From positions 1 to 64,000 of the forward strand of contig CAWDBS010000071.1 of NCBI GenBank assembly GCA_963800415.1: DNA of 64,000 bases. Direction: 5' to 3'. Positions 9,970 to 18,503 of the stretch are shown piece by piece (positions within the stretch are counted from its first letter, which is position 1; each line of letters begins with the position of its first letter). Under the pieces are notes generated by a model. That model saw nothing but the letters and a program-made list of their open reading frames with translations, did no database searches and had not been told where the DNA came from. The DNA comes from Palsa-504 sp963800415. GTDB taxonomy: Bacteria > Actinomycetota > Actinomycetes > Streptosporangiales > Streptosporangiaceae. The position numbers and the translations under genes were made by a program.

Positions 9970-10410
9970 GTGCTGGCCGCAGTGACCAGATCACCGGGCG
10001 AGATGGTGATCGAGGACGTTTCCGGACCGGGCCGCGCCCGCGCCGGTCACGTTATCGTACGGCCCGAACGAGTCGGTATCTGCGGCTCCGGCTTCCTGGC
10101 TCAGGCGCTGATCTCCAAGCCCCGCTACCTGCTGATCGACGAGCTGTCCCTCGGCCTGGCCCCGGTCGTGGTCACCCGGCTGATCCCGGTCATCGCCGCG
10201 GTGGCCGAAGCTGGCGCCGGGGTGCTGCTGATCGAGCAGTTCGCCACCGTCGCGCTCGGCCTGGCCCACCGCGCCTACATCATGGAGGGCGGCCGGATCC
10301 GCTTCTCCGGCCTGGCCAGCGAACTGCGCGACCAGCCGGACCTGCTCCGGTCCGCCTGCCTGCTCCGCGGCAGCGACGCGCCAGCGCCGCGTCCGGTAGA
10401 AGACCTCTAA
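9970..10410 (+). pseudogene. Chimeric remnant: zinc dehydrogenase N-terminus fused to LivF C-terminus
   Basis: A continuous frame joins two unrelated partial genes. Residues 1 to about 37 (VLAAVTRSPGEMVIEDVSGP, VRPERVGICGSG) are the start of a zinc-type medium-chain dehydrogenase, cut just after the catalytic Cys-Gly region. From about residue 38 the sequence is the last third of a branched-chain amino-acid ABC ATPase (LivF): LISKPRYLLIDELSLGLAP (Walker B and D-loop; the usual DEPS is DELS), VLLIEQFATVALGLAHR, AYIMEGGRIRFSG. The GTG start at 9970 follows GAGAGAGG. Neither half can be functional: there is no Walker A and no dehydrogenase body. It probably arose by a large deletion joining two genes. 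Confidence 0.75.
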
Positions 10411-10498
10411 TCCCGGACAGGCGTCCTGCGTGTCACCCGCAGGACGAGTCAGCGGATGTGGGTAAGGGCGCATCTCGGGTAAAAAGGGCGGCAGGAAG

Positions 10499-10800
10499 AT
10501 GGCGACGGGGAGCACCCCTGCTCGTACTCGGTCCGATGCTGCGCTACGTCGGCCTGGAGCCGGGGACCGAGCAGGAGTACCAGGTCCGCCCTGGACGGCA
10601 CCGTGCGCCGGCGGGACGGCACCGTGCGCTGGCCGGAGCCGGATCCGGAGTTCCCGCCAAGCGTGCTCCGGACGCCGGCATGGCGCGGCCGCTGCGGCTT
10701 TCCTTCGGCTCCTGCCGGATCGCCGAACTGCCCGTCGTGCGGCGCCGCCGGGCCACCTATGTCAGCGGCGATACGAGGGAGTACCCAGGCCTGATACAGC
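10499..10800 (+). pseudogene. PhoD-like alkaline phosphatase remnant
   Basis: Pieces of the N-terminal region of a PhoD-like phosphodiesterase/phosphatase lie in three frames: LLVLGPMLRYVG and LEPGTEQEYQV (about 10510-10585), then GTVRWPEPDPEFPPSVLRTP (about 10618-10680), then RPLRLSFGSCRIAELPVVRR (about 10686-10745). A 15-base piece gacggcaccgtgcgc occurs twice in direct repeat at one of the breaks. The metal-binding catalytic core is absent. This is a short, multiply frameshifted relic. Confidence 0.65.
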
Positions 10801-10828
10801 GGTAATGGGTCTCACCTCCTCGGGCCGG

Positions 10829-11689
10829 TTACGTGCTCAGCGGCGTTACCAGAGCCGCGGCAGCCGGGTCCGGGCGGGCCAGCAGGAAGGATGTCACCGC
10901 GTCGGCGAAGCCGTCCGGGTCCTCCCAGAAGAGCAGATGGCCAAGCTCGGGGAAGATCACGAGCCGGGCCCCCGGGATGCGCTGCGCGAGCAGCCCGCCG
11001 TTGCGCGGGCTGACGACCCTGTCCGCGCCGCCGTGCAGGACCAGCGTGCGGGCTTGGATGTGCCGTTGCCTGTTCCAGCCGGCGTACCGGGCCCCCGCCA
11101 CCGCCTGGGCCGGCAGCACGTCGACGTCCGCCGGCCGGGCGCCCTGGAGCTCAAGCAGGCGGTCCACGAGCTCGGGACGGTTCCGGACGGTACCTGCCGA
11201 CAGGGCGTTTTCTGTGTGGCGGCGCCGCGCTGCCGCGGCCGTCATGCGGGCGGCCGAGGCGATCGTCCGTATCGAGGCGGCCGGCATGGGGTAGGCGAAG
11301 GGCCAGCCAGGAGCCGTGCACACCAGGACGAGACCGTCCACTCGCTCCGGGTGGGTGATCGCGAGTTCCTGGGCCACCATGCCGCCCAGGCTCGCCCCCA
11401 GCACGTGCGCCCGGCCGATGCCGGCCGCATCGAGCACGGCGACGATATCGCCCGCCATGTCGGCGACGGTGAACGAGCCGGCCGGGCGGCCGCTGTGCCC
11501 GATGCCGCGGTTGTCCACCAGCACCAGCCGGAAGTGTCGCCGCAGTCTGCGCAGCACCGGTTCCCAGCCGAGGCGGTCCAGGCCCATCCCCTGAATCAGC
11601 ACCAGCCACGGCCGTCGCCAGTACATGGTCCCGCGCAGCTCATAGGCGATCCGCAACACGCCGCTGCGGGCGTACCTGGTCCGGCTCAC
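10829..11689 (-). CDS. Alpha/beta hydrolase
   Basis: 286 residues of the alpha/beta hydrolase fold. Oxyanion-region WLVLIQGMGLDRLGWEP, strand LVLVDNRGIGHSGRP, nucleophile elbow GASLGG with the catalytic Ser, an Asp in LHGGADRVV and His in ELGHLLFWEDP complete the triad. The start is taken as GTG 11689 with GGGAGG six bases upstream, rather than the upstream ATG at 11746. No signal peptide, so cytoplasmic. Substrate unknown; esterase, lactonase or haloperoxidase-like activities are all possible in this family. It stands alone between remnants. Just upstream (11705-11760) the sequence becomes AT rich and may hold its promoter. Confidence 0.85.
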   Translation of the reverse strand: MSRTRYARSGVLRIAYELRGTMYWRRPWLVLIQGMGLDRLGWEPVLRRLRRHFRLVLVDNRGIGHSGRPAGSFTVADMAGDIVAVLDAAGIGRAHVLGASLGGMVAQELAITHPERVDGLVLVCTAPGWPFAYPMPAASIRTIASAARMTAAAARRRHTENALSAGTVRNRPELVDRLLELQGARPADVDVLPAQAVAGARYAGWNRQRHIQARTLVLHGGADRVVSPRNGGLLAQRIPGARLVIFPELGHLLFWEDPDGFADAVTSFLLARPDPAAAALVTPLST

Positions 11690-11830
11690 CTCGCCACCTC
11701 CCGGCCGCGGACGAGCCGCCGCCTTACTGCTGTATATAGCAAGCAAATGCTAAGTATATCAATCAACAGTTTGGGGTAGCACAGCGGGGTAGGGAGACTC
11801 GGCTCGCCGCCGCGGCCCGGCGTCATCCGC

Positions 11831-11886
11831 CAGCCGCTGGTCACCAGGCCGGCCGCTGGTCACCAGGCCAGCCGCTGGTCACCAGG
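11831..11886. repeat. Three tandem copies of a 19-bp unit
   Basis: The unit cagccgctggtcaccaggc is repeated three times with period 19, one or two changes per copy. Each unit contains CTGGT-c-ACCAG, a 5-bp dyad around one base, so the array is a series of small palindromic sites. It lies between the alpha/beta hydrolase promoter area and a small remnant. It could be a multi-site operator or a simple slippage product. Confidence 0.75.
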
Positions 11887-11908
11887 GAAGCGCTGGCCGA
11901 GTGGATGA

Positions 11909-12151
11909 AATGGTCCTGGCGCTTGCGCCCTGCTGCTGCCCATCGTCCCGTCGGCCGTCGCGGGCGCGGGGCTGGCGGCGTTCTCCGGCGGCCTGCTCGG
12001 CCTGTACGCCAGGACGCCCGGCATGCGCAGGGAAAACAGCCCCTTCCCGACCCAGCAGGGGATCCCGCTGGCCAAGGACGCGTGGATGATGGGCATCGGG
12101 CTCGGCCTGGTCATCGATGACCTCGCCGACCGCCTGGACGCGAGCCACTAG
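11909..12151 (+). pseudogene. Small membrane-protein remnant without a start codon
   Basis: A frame from 11909 to the TAG at 12149 reads ALLLPIVPSAVAGAGLAAF, GLLGLYARTPGMRRENSPFP, then KDAWMMGIGLGLVIDDLAD. It looks like real membrane-protein sequence with two hydrophobic segments, but a stop at 11906 removes any ATG or GTG start. I do not recognise the family. Likely the 3' end of a lost gene. Confidence 0.4.
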
Positions 12152-12214
12152 CGCCGCCGAATGCCGCAGCCGCCTCGGCAGCCACGAGCCCATGGGCGGA
12201 CACGACCGCCGATC

Positions 12215-14386
12215 CTACGATGACCGTCTGGGCAGGTACAAATCGGTGATCGTGCCCTCGAACGCCTCCGCGGCCAGCGCGACGGTCTCGGACAGCGTGG
12301 GGTGCGGGTGGATGGTCAGGCCGATGTCGGCCGCGTCGGCCCCCATCTCGATGGCCAGCACGGCCTCGGCGATGAGGTCGCCGGCGTTCGGCCCGACTAT
12401 GCCGCAGCCGATGACCCGGCCGGTCGCCTCGTCGAACAGCAGCTTGGTCAGCCCCTCGGAGCGCCCGAGGGTGAGCGAGCGGCCGCTGGCGGCCCATGGG
12501 AAGACCCCCTTGCCGTACTTGACGCCGGCCGCCCTGGCCTCGTTCTCGGTGACCCCGGCCCAGGCCACCTCGGGATCGGTGTAGGCCACCGACGGGATGG
12601 CGCGGGCGTCGAAGAAGCTGTTCTTACCCGCGGCCACCTCGGCGGCGACCTTCCCCTCGTGCATCGCCTTGTGCGCCAGCATCGGCTGGCCGGCCACGTC
12701 GCCGATGGCGAAGATGTGTGGCACGTTGGTCCGCAGCTGCTTGTCCACACCGATGAAGCCGCGTTCGCCGACCCTTACGCCGGCCTTTTCTGCGCCGATC
12801 AGCTTGCCGTTGGGGCTGCGGCCGACGGCGACCAGCATCCGGTCGAAGGTGTCGGTGGCTGGCGCCTTCGCGCCGTCGAAGGACACCACGAGGCCCTCGG
12901 GCCGGGCTTCGACGTTGGTCACCTTGGTCTTGAGGTAGACGTTCTCGTACAGCCTGGTGACGCGCTTGGCCAGCGGGCTGATCAGGTCCTTGTCGGCTCC
13001 CGGGATGAGCTGGTCCATCAGCTCGGCGATGGTGACCTTGGCGCCGAGCTCGTGGTAGACGGTGGCCATCTCGAGCCCGATGATCCCGCCGCCCAGGATG
13101 AGCAGCCGTTGCGGCACCCCGCCGAGCTCCAGCGCGCCGGTGGAGTCGACGACCCGCGGGTCGGACTGCGGGATGAACGGCAGCGTCAGGGGTTCGGAGC
13201 CGGCCGCGATGATCGCCTGCTCGAAGTCGATGGTGGTCCCGCCGCCTTCGGCCAGCTCGACCTGCAGCTGGTGTGGCGAGGTGAACCGGCCGTAGCCCCG
13301 GATGGTGGTGACCTTGCGCTGCCGGGCCAGCCCGGCCAGGCCGCCGGTGAGCCGCCCGACCACGCCGTCCTTCCATGTCCGCAGCTTGTCCAGGTCGATG
13401 GCCGGGGCACCGAACGCGATGCCGTGTTCGCTCATCTCCTTGGTTTCGGCGATGACCCTGGCCGCGTGCAGCAGAGCCTTGGACGGGATGCAGCCGATGT
13501 TGAGGCAGACTCCGCCCAGGGCCGGCCAGCGGTCCACGAGCACGACCTTCTTACCCAGGTCGGCGGCCCGGAACGCAGCCGTGTAGCCTCCTGGCCCGGC
13601 GCCGAGTACGAGCACGTCCGCGGTGATGTCGCCGGGCCCGGCCCGATGGCCGGCCGCCGGGCTCGGCCCGGTCACCGGACTCGCCGCCGCGGCTGCCCCT
13701 GGCTCTGCAGCGCCTGCCTCGGGCACCGGCTGGGCCGCCTCGGGCACCGGCTGGGCCGTCTCGGGCACCGGCTGGGCCGTCTCGGGCACCGGCTGGGCCG
13801 CCTCGGGCACCGGCTGCTGGCCGGTGCGCAGGTCAGCAATGACATGGCCGGCGGACACGTGGTCGCCTACGGCGACCCGGACGGCGGTGATGGTGCCGGC
13901 CACGGGCGCCGGGATGTCCAGCGTGGCCTTGTCGGATTCCAGCGTGATCAGCGGGTCCTCGGGCGCGACCACGTCACCGGCGGCCACGTGTACCTCAATC
14001 ACGGGCACGTCGATGAAATGGCCTATATCGGGGACCGTGGCCTCGATGACCTCGTAAATCCCGCTAGGCGAACCGTAGCCGGGTGGCTCGGCCAGCGCGG
14101 GGACCGCGTCCTCGGTGACCCGCTCCCGCACTGGCGCGGCGGGGCCGCCGGACGCTGGCCCGGCGTCGAGCCGCACGATGAGGTCCCCGGCGGATAGCCG
14201 GTCGCCGATCCGGACGGCGACCTCGCTGACGGTTCCCGCCGCTGACGCGGGAACGTCCAGCGTGGCCTTGTCGGACTCCAGCGTGATGACCGGATCCTCG
14301 GCGGCCACCACGTCACCGGCGGCCACATGCACCTCGATGACCGGCACGTCGATGAAGTGGCCGATGTCGGGAACTGTGATATCCAC
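12215..14386 (-). CDS. lpdA: Dihydrolipoyl dehydrogenase with two N-terminal lipoyl domains
   Basis: E3 component, 723 residues. Two lipoyl domains come first: each has VPDIGHFIDVPVIEVHVAAGDVV and the lipoyl-lysine motif LESDKATLD. A flexible linker with five PVPE(A/T)AQ-like repeats follows. The FAD/NAD oxidoreductase then starts at ADVLVLGAGPGGYTAAF, with the redox disulfide GGVCLNIGCIPSK and the C-terminal HPHPTLSE base pair. I chose GTG 14386 because GGAGGAG sits six bases upstream and the lipoyl domain begins at once; a longer frame to 14473 adds unstructured residues. It is the last gene of the aceE-E2-lpd operon, 47 bp after E2. One lipoyl domain on E3 is known in some bacteria; two is less usual. 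Confidence 0.93.
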   Translation of the reverse strand: MDITVPDIGHFIDVPVIEVHVAAGDVVAAEDPVITLESDKATLDVPASAAGTVSEVAVRIGDRLSAGDLIVRLDAGPASGGPAAPVRERVTEDAVPALAEPPGYGSPSGIYEVIEATVPDIGHFIDVPVIEVHVAAGDVVAPEDPLITLESDKATLDIPAPVAGTITAVRVAVGDHVSAGHVIADLRTGQQPVPEAAQPVPETAQPVPETAQPVPEAAQPVPEAGAAEPGAAAAASPVTGPSPAAGHRAGPGDITADVLVLGAGPGGYTAAFRAADLGKKVVLVDRWPALGGVCLNIGCIPSKALLHAARVIAETKEMSEHGIAFGAPAIDLDKLRTWKDGVVGRLTGGLAGLARQRKVTTIRGYGRFTSPHQLQVELAEGGGTTIDFEQAIIAAGSEPLTLPFIPQSDPRVVDSTGALELGGVPQRLLILGGGIIGLEMATVYHELGAKVTIAELMDQLIPGADKDLISPLAKRVTRLYENVYLKTKVTNVEARPEGLVVSFDGAKAPATDTFDRMLVAVGRSPNGKLIGAEKAGVRVGERGFIGVDKQLRTNVPHIFAIGDVAGQPMLAHKAMHEGKVAAEVAAGKNSFFDARAIPSVAYTDPEVAWAGVTENEARAAGVKYGKGVFPWAASGRSLTLGRSEGLTKLLFDEATGRVIGCGIVGPNAGDLIAEAVLAIEMGADAADIGLTIHPHPTLSETVALAAEAFEGTITDLYLPRRSS
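13717..13815 (-). repeat. Tandem 21-bp repeats encoding PVPE-A/T-AQ linker
   Basis: Five in-frame 21-bp units (ctcgggcaccggctgggccgt on the plus strand with small changes) encode the Pro/Glu/Ala linker between the second lipoyl domain and the E3 catalytic part. The low divergence between units suggests recent expansion. Copy number would set the reach of the lipoyl arms. Confidence 0.85.
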
Positions 14387-14433
14387 GTCAGGCTCCTCCG
14401 AAACAGGGTGCGTCGCGACGGTCCGGGCGGCGG

Positions 14434-15723
14434 TCAGAGCAAGAGGGCGCGTATGTCTTCCAGCAGGTGGCATAGGTATCGGGCGAACCGGGCGGCCAGC
14501 GCGCCGTCGATGACCCGGTGGTCGTAGGACAGCGAGATCGGCAGCATCAGCCGCGGGACGAACGCCGTCCCGTCCCAGACCGGGATGGTCCGGGATCGGA
14601 CCACGCCGAGTATGGCCACCTCGGGGGCGTTGACGATAGGGGTGAAGCTGGTCCCGCCGATGCCGCCTAGACTGGAGATCGTGAAGCAGCCGCCCTGCAG
14701 GTCGGCCAGGTCGAGCTTGCCGTCCCGGGCTCTGGCCGAGACGGCCCCGAGCTCCCGGCTTAGTTCCCGGATGCCCTTGCGGTCCACGTCGCGGATCACC
14801 GGTACCACCAGGCCCTCCGGCGTGTCCACGGCGACGCCGAGGTGGTAGTAGCTCTTGTAGATCAGGGCGTCCTTCTCTGGCGTCAGCGAGCTGTTGAACT
14901 TGGGGAATTCCCGCAGCGCCGAGACGCTGGCCTTCATCAGGAAGGCCAGCAGCGTCACCCGGTAGCCCTCCGTCTTGGCGGCGGTGTCCAGTTCCCTGCG
15001 GTAGGCGTCAAGGTCGGTGATGTCCGCCTCGTCGTCGTGGGTGACGTGGGGGACGTTGAGCCAGGACCGGTGCAGCGCGGCCCCGGACAGCCGCTGGATG
15101 CGGGACAGCGGCCGGATCTCGACCGGGCCGAACTTGGAGAAGTCCTGGGCCGGGACCTCCGGGATGCCGCCCTGGGCCGCCAGGGCCGGCGTGGCCGCAG
15201 GGCCGCGGACCGCCGCGATCACGTCCTCCTTGGTGATACGGCCCTTCGGCCCGGTCCCGGACAGCGCGGTGAGGTCAAGGCCGAGCTCGCGGGCCAGTCG
15301 GCGTACGCCGGGCCCGGCGTGCACGCCGTCGAAGTCCGCGGGCGCCCCGGCCGCCACCGCGGTCACCGGCGGCTCGCCCTCCGCCGCCGGAGCAACCGGA
15401 ACAGCCGCGGCCGCCGCGGGCTCTGGGGCCTCCTCGGGCGGTTCCTGCTGGTCGGTCAGCGGCGGCGGCTCGACGTCGGCGCCGCCGGTGTCCAGCAGCA
15501 GGATCGGCGACCCGCGGCTGACCAGGTCACCGACCTTGACCCGCAGCTCGCGGACGGTGCCCGCGGCCGGCGAGGGGATGTCCATGGTGGCCTTGTCCGA
15601 TTCCAGGGTGACCAGCGGGTCCTCGTTGCTGACCACGTCGCCGGCCGCCACGTGGATCTCGATGACCGGCACGTCGGCGAAGTCGCCGAGGTCGGGAACG
15701 CTGACTTCAGTCGCAGCGGCCAT
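14434..15723 (-). CDS. aceF: Pyruvate dehydrogenase E2, dihydrolipoyl acetyltransferase
   Basis: 429 residues. One N-terminal lipoyl domain (VPDLGDFADVPVIEIHVAAG, motif LESDKATMD), a Pro/Ala/Glu linker, the peripheral-subunit-binding domain (GVRRLARELGLDLTALSGTG, PKGRITKEDVI), and the acetyltransferase core. The catalytic motif SYDHRVIDGALAARF has the HxxxD-G signature, and GGCFTISSLGGIGGTSFTP is the usual core strand. Start: ATG 15723 with AGGGGAG upstream, preferred to the GTG at 15738, which would bury that ribosome site. It is 27 bp downstream of aceE and shares the E. coli-like E1 (AceE) type of complex, unlike the E1-alpha/beta type. The core assembles the complex in the cytoplasm. Confidence 0.93.
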   Translation of the reverse strand: MAAATEVSVPDLGDFADVPVIEIHVAAGDVVSNEDPLVTLESDKATMDIPSPAAGTVRELRVKVGDLVSRGSPILLLDTGGADVEPPPLTDQQEPPEEAPEPAAAAAVPVAPAAEGEPPVTAVAAGAPADFDGVHAGPGVRRLARELGLDLTALSGTGPKGRITKEDVIAAVRGPAATPALAAQGGIPEVPAQDFSKFGPVEIRPLSRIQRLSGAALHRSWLNVPHVTHDDEADITDLDAYRRELDTAAKTEGYRVTLLAFLMKASVSALREFPKFNSSLTPEKDALIYKSYYHLGVAVDTPEGLVVPVIRDVDRKGIRELSRELGAVSARARDGKLDLADLQGGCFTISSLGGIGGTSFTPIVNAPEVAILGVVRSRTIPVWDGTAFVPRLMLPISLSYDHRVIDGALAARFARYLCHLLEDIRALLL

Positions 15724-15750
15724 GGCTGCTCCCCTCACTGATCGAAGCGG

Positions 15751-18411
15751 TCATACCCGCCATGGGTCCGGCGTGCCGGGGTCGATGCCGTACCGCGTGA
15801 TCGCGTCGGCCACCGTGGCCGCCGGGATCGCCTCGTCCTCGGCCAGCGCCGTCAGCGCGGCCAGGGCGACGTAGTGCCGGTCGACCTCGAAGAAGCGGCG
15901 AAGGTTGCGGCGATAATCCGAACGGCCGTAGCCATCGGTCCCCAGCACCCGGTACTGCCCGGGCACGAAGGCGCGGATCTGGTCGGCGAACGTCCTGACG
16001 TAATCGGTCGCCGCGATAACCGGGCCGGGCCGCCCGGCCAGGCACTCATCGACATAGCTGCGCCGCGGCTCAGATTCCGGGTGCAGCATGTTCCACCGCT
16101 CGGCGGCGAGTCCGTCCCGCCGCAACTCGGTGAAGCTGGTGGCGCTCCACACGTCGGCGCGGACGCCGTAGTCGGCCTGGAGCAGGTCAGCGCCGGCCAG
16201 CACCTCCCGCAAGATCGTCCCGCTGCCCAGCAACTGCACCGCGGGGCCATCGTCAGGGCCAGAGCCAGGACGCAGCAGGTACATCCCGCGCAGGATCCCG
16301 GCCTCGGCCCCCTCGGGCAGCGCGGGGTGCTCGTAGTTCTCGTTCATCAGCGTGAGGTAGAAGAACACGTCCTCTTGGTCGCCGAACATCCGCCGCAGCC
16401 CATCGGCGACGATCACCGCGACCTCGTAGGAGTAGGTCGGGTCGTAGGACACGCAGTTGGGCACCACCGAGGCGAGCACGTGGCTGTGCCCGTCCTCGTG
16501 CTGCAGCCCCTCGCCGTTGAGCGTGGTCCGGCCGGCCGTCCCGCCGAGCAGGAAACCGCGGGCCCGCGAGTCCCCGGCCGCCCAGATCAGGTCCATCACC
16601 CGCTGGAAGCCGAACATCGAGTAGAAGATGTAGAACGGGATCATCGGGATGTCGCTGGTGCTGTACGCGGTGGCCGCGGCGATCCAGGACGCCATCGCGC
16701 CGGCCTCGTTGATGCCCTCCTGCAGCATCTGGCCGTCCGGCGCCTCCCGGTAGTACATCAGCTGGTTGGCGTCCTCGGGCTGGTAGAGCTGGCCGGCCTG
16801 GCTGAAGATGCCGAACTGCCGGAACATGCCCTCCATCCCGAACGTCCGGGACTCATCCGGCACGATCGGCACCACGTGCCGGCCGATGGCCTTGTCCCGC
16901 AGCAGCGTGTTCAGGATCCGGACGAACGCCATCGTGGTGGAGATCTCCCGGCCGGGCGTGCCGCCCAGCTGGGCACCGAACGCGCTGAGCTCGGGCACCG
17001 CCAGCGTCTGGCTCGACCGGCCCCGCCGGGCGGGCAGGTAACCGCCGAGGGCGGTCCGCCGTTCCCGCAGGTAGGCCATCTCCTCGCTGTCCTCCTCCAA
17101 GCGCAGGAACGGCAGCTCGGCCAGCTGCTCGTCGGTCAGCGGCAGGTTGAACCGGTCCCGGAACCTGACCAGGGCCGCGTCGGCCATGTGCTTCTGCTGG
17201 TGGGTGATGTTCTGGCCCTCGCCCGATTCCCCCATCCCGTAGCCCTTGATGGTCTTGGCCAGGATCACGGTCGGCTGGCCAGTGTGACGTACCGCGGCCG
17301 AGTAGGCGGCGTAGACCTTCTGGGGGTCGTGGCCGCCCCTGTTCAGCGCCCAGATCTCCTCGTCGGTCATCCCGGCCACCATCTCGAGCAGCTCCGGGTA
17401 CTTGCCGAAGAACTTCTCCCGGACGTAGGCGCCGTTCTTGGACTTGAAGTCCTGGTACTCGCCGTCGACGCATTCCTCCATCCGCTTGAGCAGCAGCCCG
17501 GTGGAATCCCGGGCGATCAGCGGATCCCAGCCGCCACCCCAGATCGTCTTGATCACGTTCCAGCCCGCGCCGCGGAAGATGCCCTCGAGCTCCTGGATGA
17601 TCTTGCCGTTGCCGCGGACCGGGCCGTCCAGCCGCTGCAGGTTGCAGTTGATCACGAAGATGAGGTTGTCCAGCTTCTCCCGGCTGGCCAGCGCGATGGC
17701 GCCCAGCGACTCCGGCTCGTCGGTCTCCCCGTCACCCAGGAACGCCCAGACCTTCCGGTCCGCACCCTCCGCCAGCCCGCGGCAGGCCAGGTACTTCAGG
17801 AACCGCGCCTGGTAGATCGCCATGATCGGGCCCAGCCCCATCGACACCGTCGGCATCTGCCAGTAATCCGGCATCAGCCACGGGTGCGGATAGGAGGACA
17901 GGCCGCCGCCGCCGGTCTCCTGACGGAACCTGGTCAGCTGCTCCTCGGTGAGCCGGCCCTCCACGAACGACCGGGCGTAGATGCCCGGCGACGAATGCCC
18001 CTGGATGAACAGCAGGTCGCCGCCGTGCTGGCCGGCGGCGCCCCGGAAGAAATGCTGGAAGCCCACGTCGTACAGGGTGGCCGCGGACTGGAAGCTGGCG
18101 ATGTGACCGCCCAGCTCGGAGGATTCCGCGTTCGCCCGCAGCACCATGGCCAGGGCGTTCCACCGGATCAGCGACCGGATGCGGTGGTCCATGGCCAGCT
18201 GGTGCGGGCTCAGCCGGTCCTCGGAATCCGGCGGGATCGTGTTCAGGTACGGCGTGGTGGCGCTGTACGGGACCGCCGCGCCCTTCCTGCGCGCCTCGGT
18301 CACCACCTCCTCCAGCAGGAAGAAGGCACGGTCCGCGCCCTCGTAGGCCAGCACGGAATCGAGCGCCTCGAGCCACTCGCGCGTCTCGGCCGGGTCAAGA
18401 TCTTCGAGCAT
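15751..18411 (-). CDS. aceE: Pyruvate dehydrogenase E1, homodimeric type
   Basis: 886 residues, the normal length of AceE. It decarboxylates pyruvate with thiamine diphosphate and passes the acetyl group to E2 lipoyl arms. The ThDP/Mg motif is visible as FLGDGETDEPES followed by INCNLQRLDGPVRGN. SFVEGRLTEEQLTRFRQE and SSYPHPWLMPDYWQMPTVSM are typical AceE segments; the C-terminal domain includes GTDGYGRSDYRRNLRRFFEV. ATG 18411 has AAGGGGA nine bases upstream. It is the first gene of the operon with E2 and E3; the promoter should lie in the 90-bp divergent gap to the serine-hydrolase pseudogene. Looks fully intact. Confidence 0.96.
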   Translation of the reverse strand: MLEDLDPAETREWLEALDSVLAYEGADRAFFLLEEVVTEARRKGAAVPYSATTPYLNTIPPDSEDRLSPHQLAMDHRIRSLIRWNALAMVLRANAESSELGGHIASFQSAATLYDVGFQHFFRGAAGQHGGDLLFIQGHSSPGIYARSFVEGRLTEEQLTRFRQETGGGGLSSYPHPWLMPDYWQMPTVSMGLGPIMAIYQARFLKYLACRGLAEGADRKVWAFLGDGETDEPESLGAIALASREKLDNLIFVINCNLQRLDGPVRGNGKIIQELEGIFRGAGWNVIKTIWGGGWDPLIARDSTGLLLKRMEECVDGEYQDFKSKNGAYVREKFFGKYPELLEMVAGMTDEEIWALNRGGHDPQKVYAAYSAAVRHTGQPTVILAKTIKGYGMGESGEGQNITHQQKHMADAALVRFRDRFNLPLTDEQLAELPFLRLEEDSEEMAYLRERRTALGGYLPARRGRSSQTLAVPELSAFGAQLGGTPGREISTTMAFVRILNTLLRDKAIGRHVVPIVPDESRTFGMEGMFRQFGIFSQAGQLYQPEDANQLMYYREAPDGQMLQEGINEAGAMASWIAAATAYSTSDIPMIPFYIFYSMFGFQRVMDLIWAAGDSRARGFLLGGTAGRTTLNGEGLQHEDGHSHVLASVVPNCVSYDPTYSYEVAVIVADGLRRMFGDQEDVFFYLTLMNENYEHPALPEGAEAGILRGMYLLRPGSGPDDGPAVQLLGSGTILREVLAGADLLQADYGVRADVWSATSFTELRRDGLAAERWNMLHPESEPRRSYVDECLAGRPGPVIAATDYVRTFADQIRAFVPGQYRVLGTDGYGRSDYRRNLRRFFEVDRHYVALAALTALAEDEAIPAATVADAITRYGIDPGTPDPWRV

Positions 18412-18462
18412 CAGCGTCCCCTTCGACTCTCACCAAGCATCCGTCGGCCCAGGCCCTCAGGC

Positions 18463-18503
18463 AAGGAACTACCCTGGACAATAAGGAACTACCCCTGGAC
18501 AAT
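18463..18503 (+). repeat. Tandem duplication of aaggaactaccctggacaat
   Basis: Two adjacent copies (18463-18482 and 18483-18503; the second has one extra C) in the short divergent region between aceE and the serine-hydrolase pseudogene. The second copy runs into the pseudogene's ATG. Both contain AAGGA, so the duplication copied a ribosome binding site; it may also be a paired operator. Confidence 0.7.

Noticed and set aside
12302..14197. Plus-strand 631-residue frame opposite lpd
   Set aside because: Shadow of the lipoyl/E3 gene; no family resemblance, no ribosome site.
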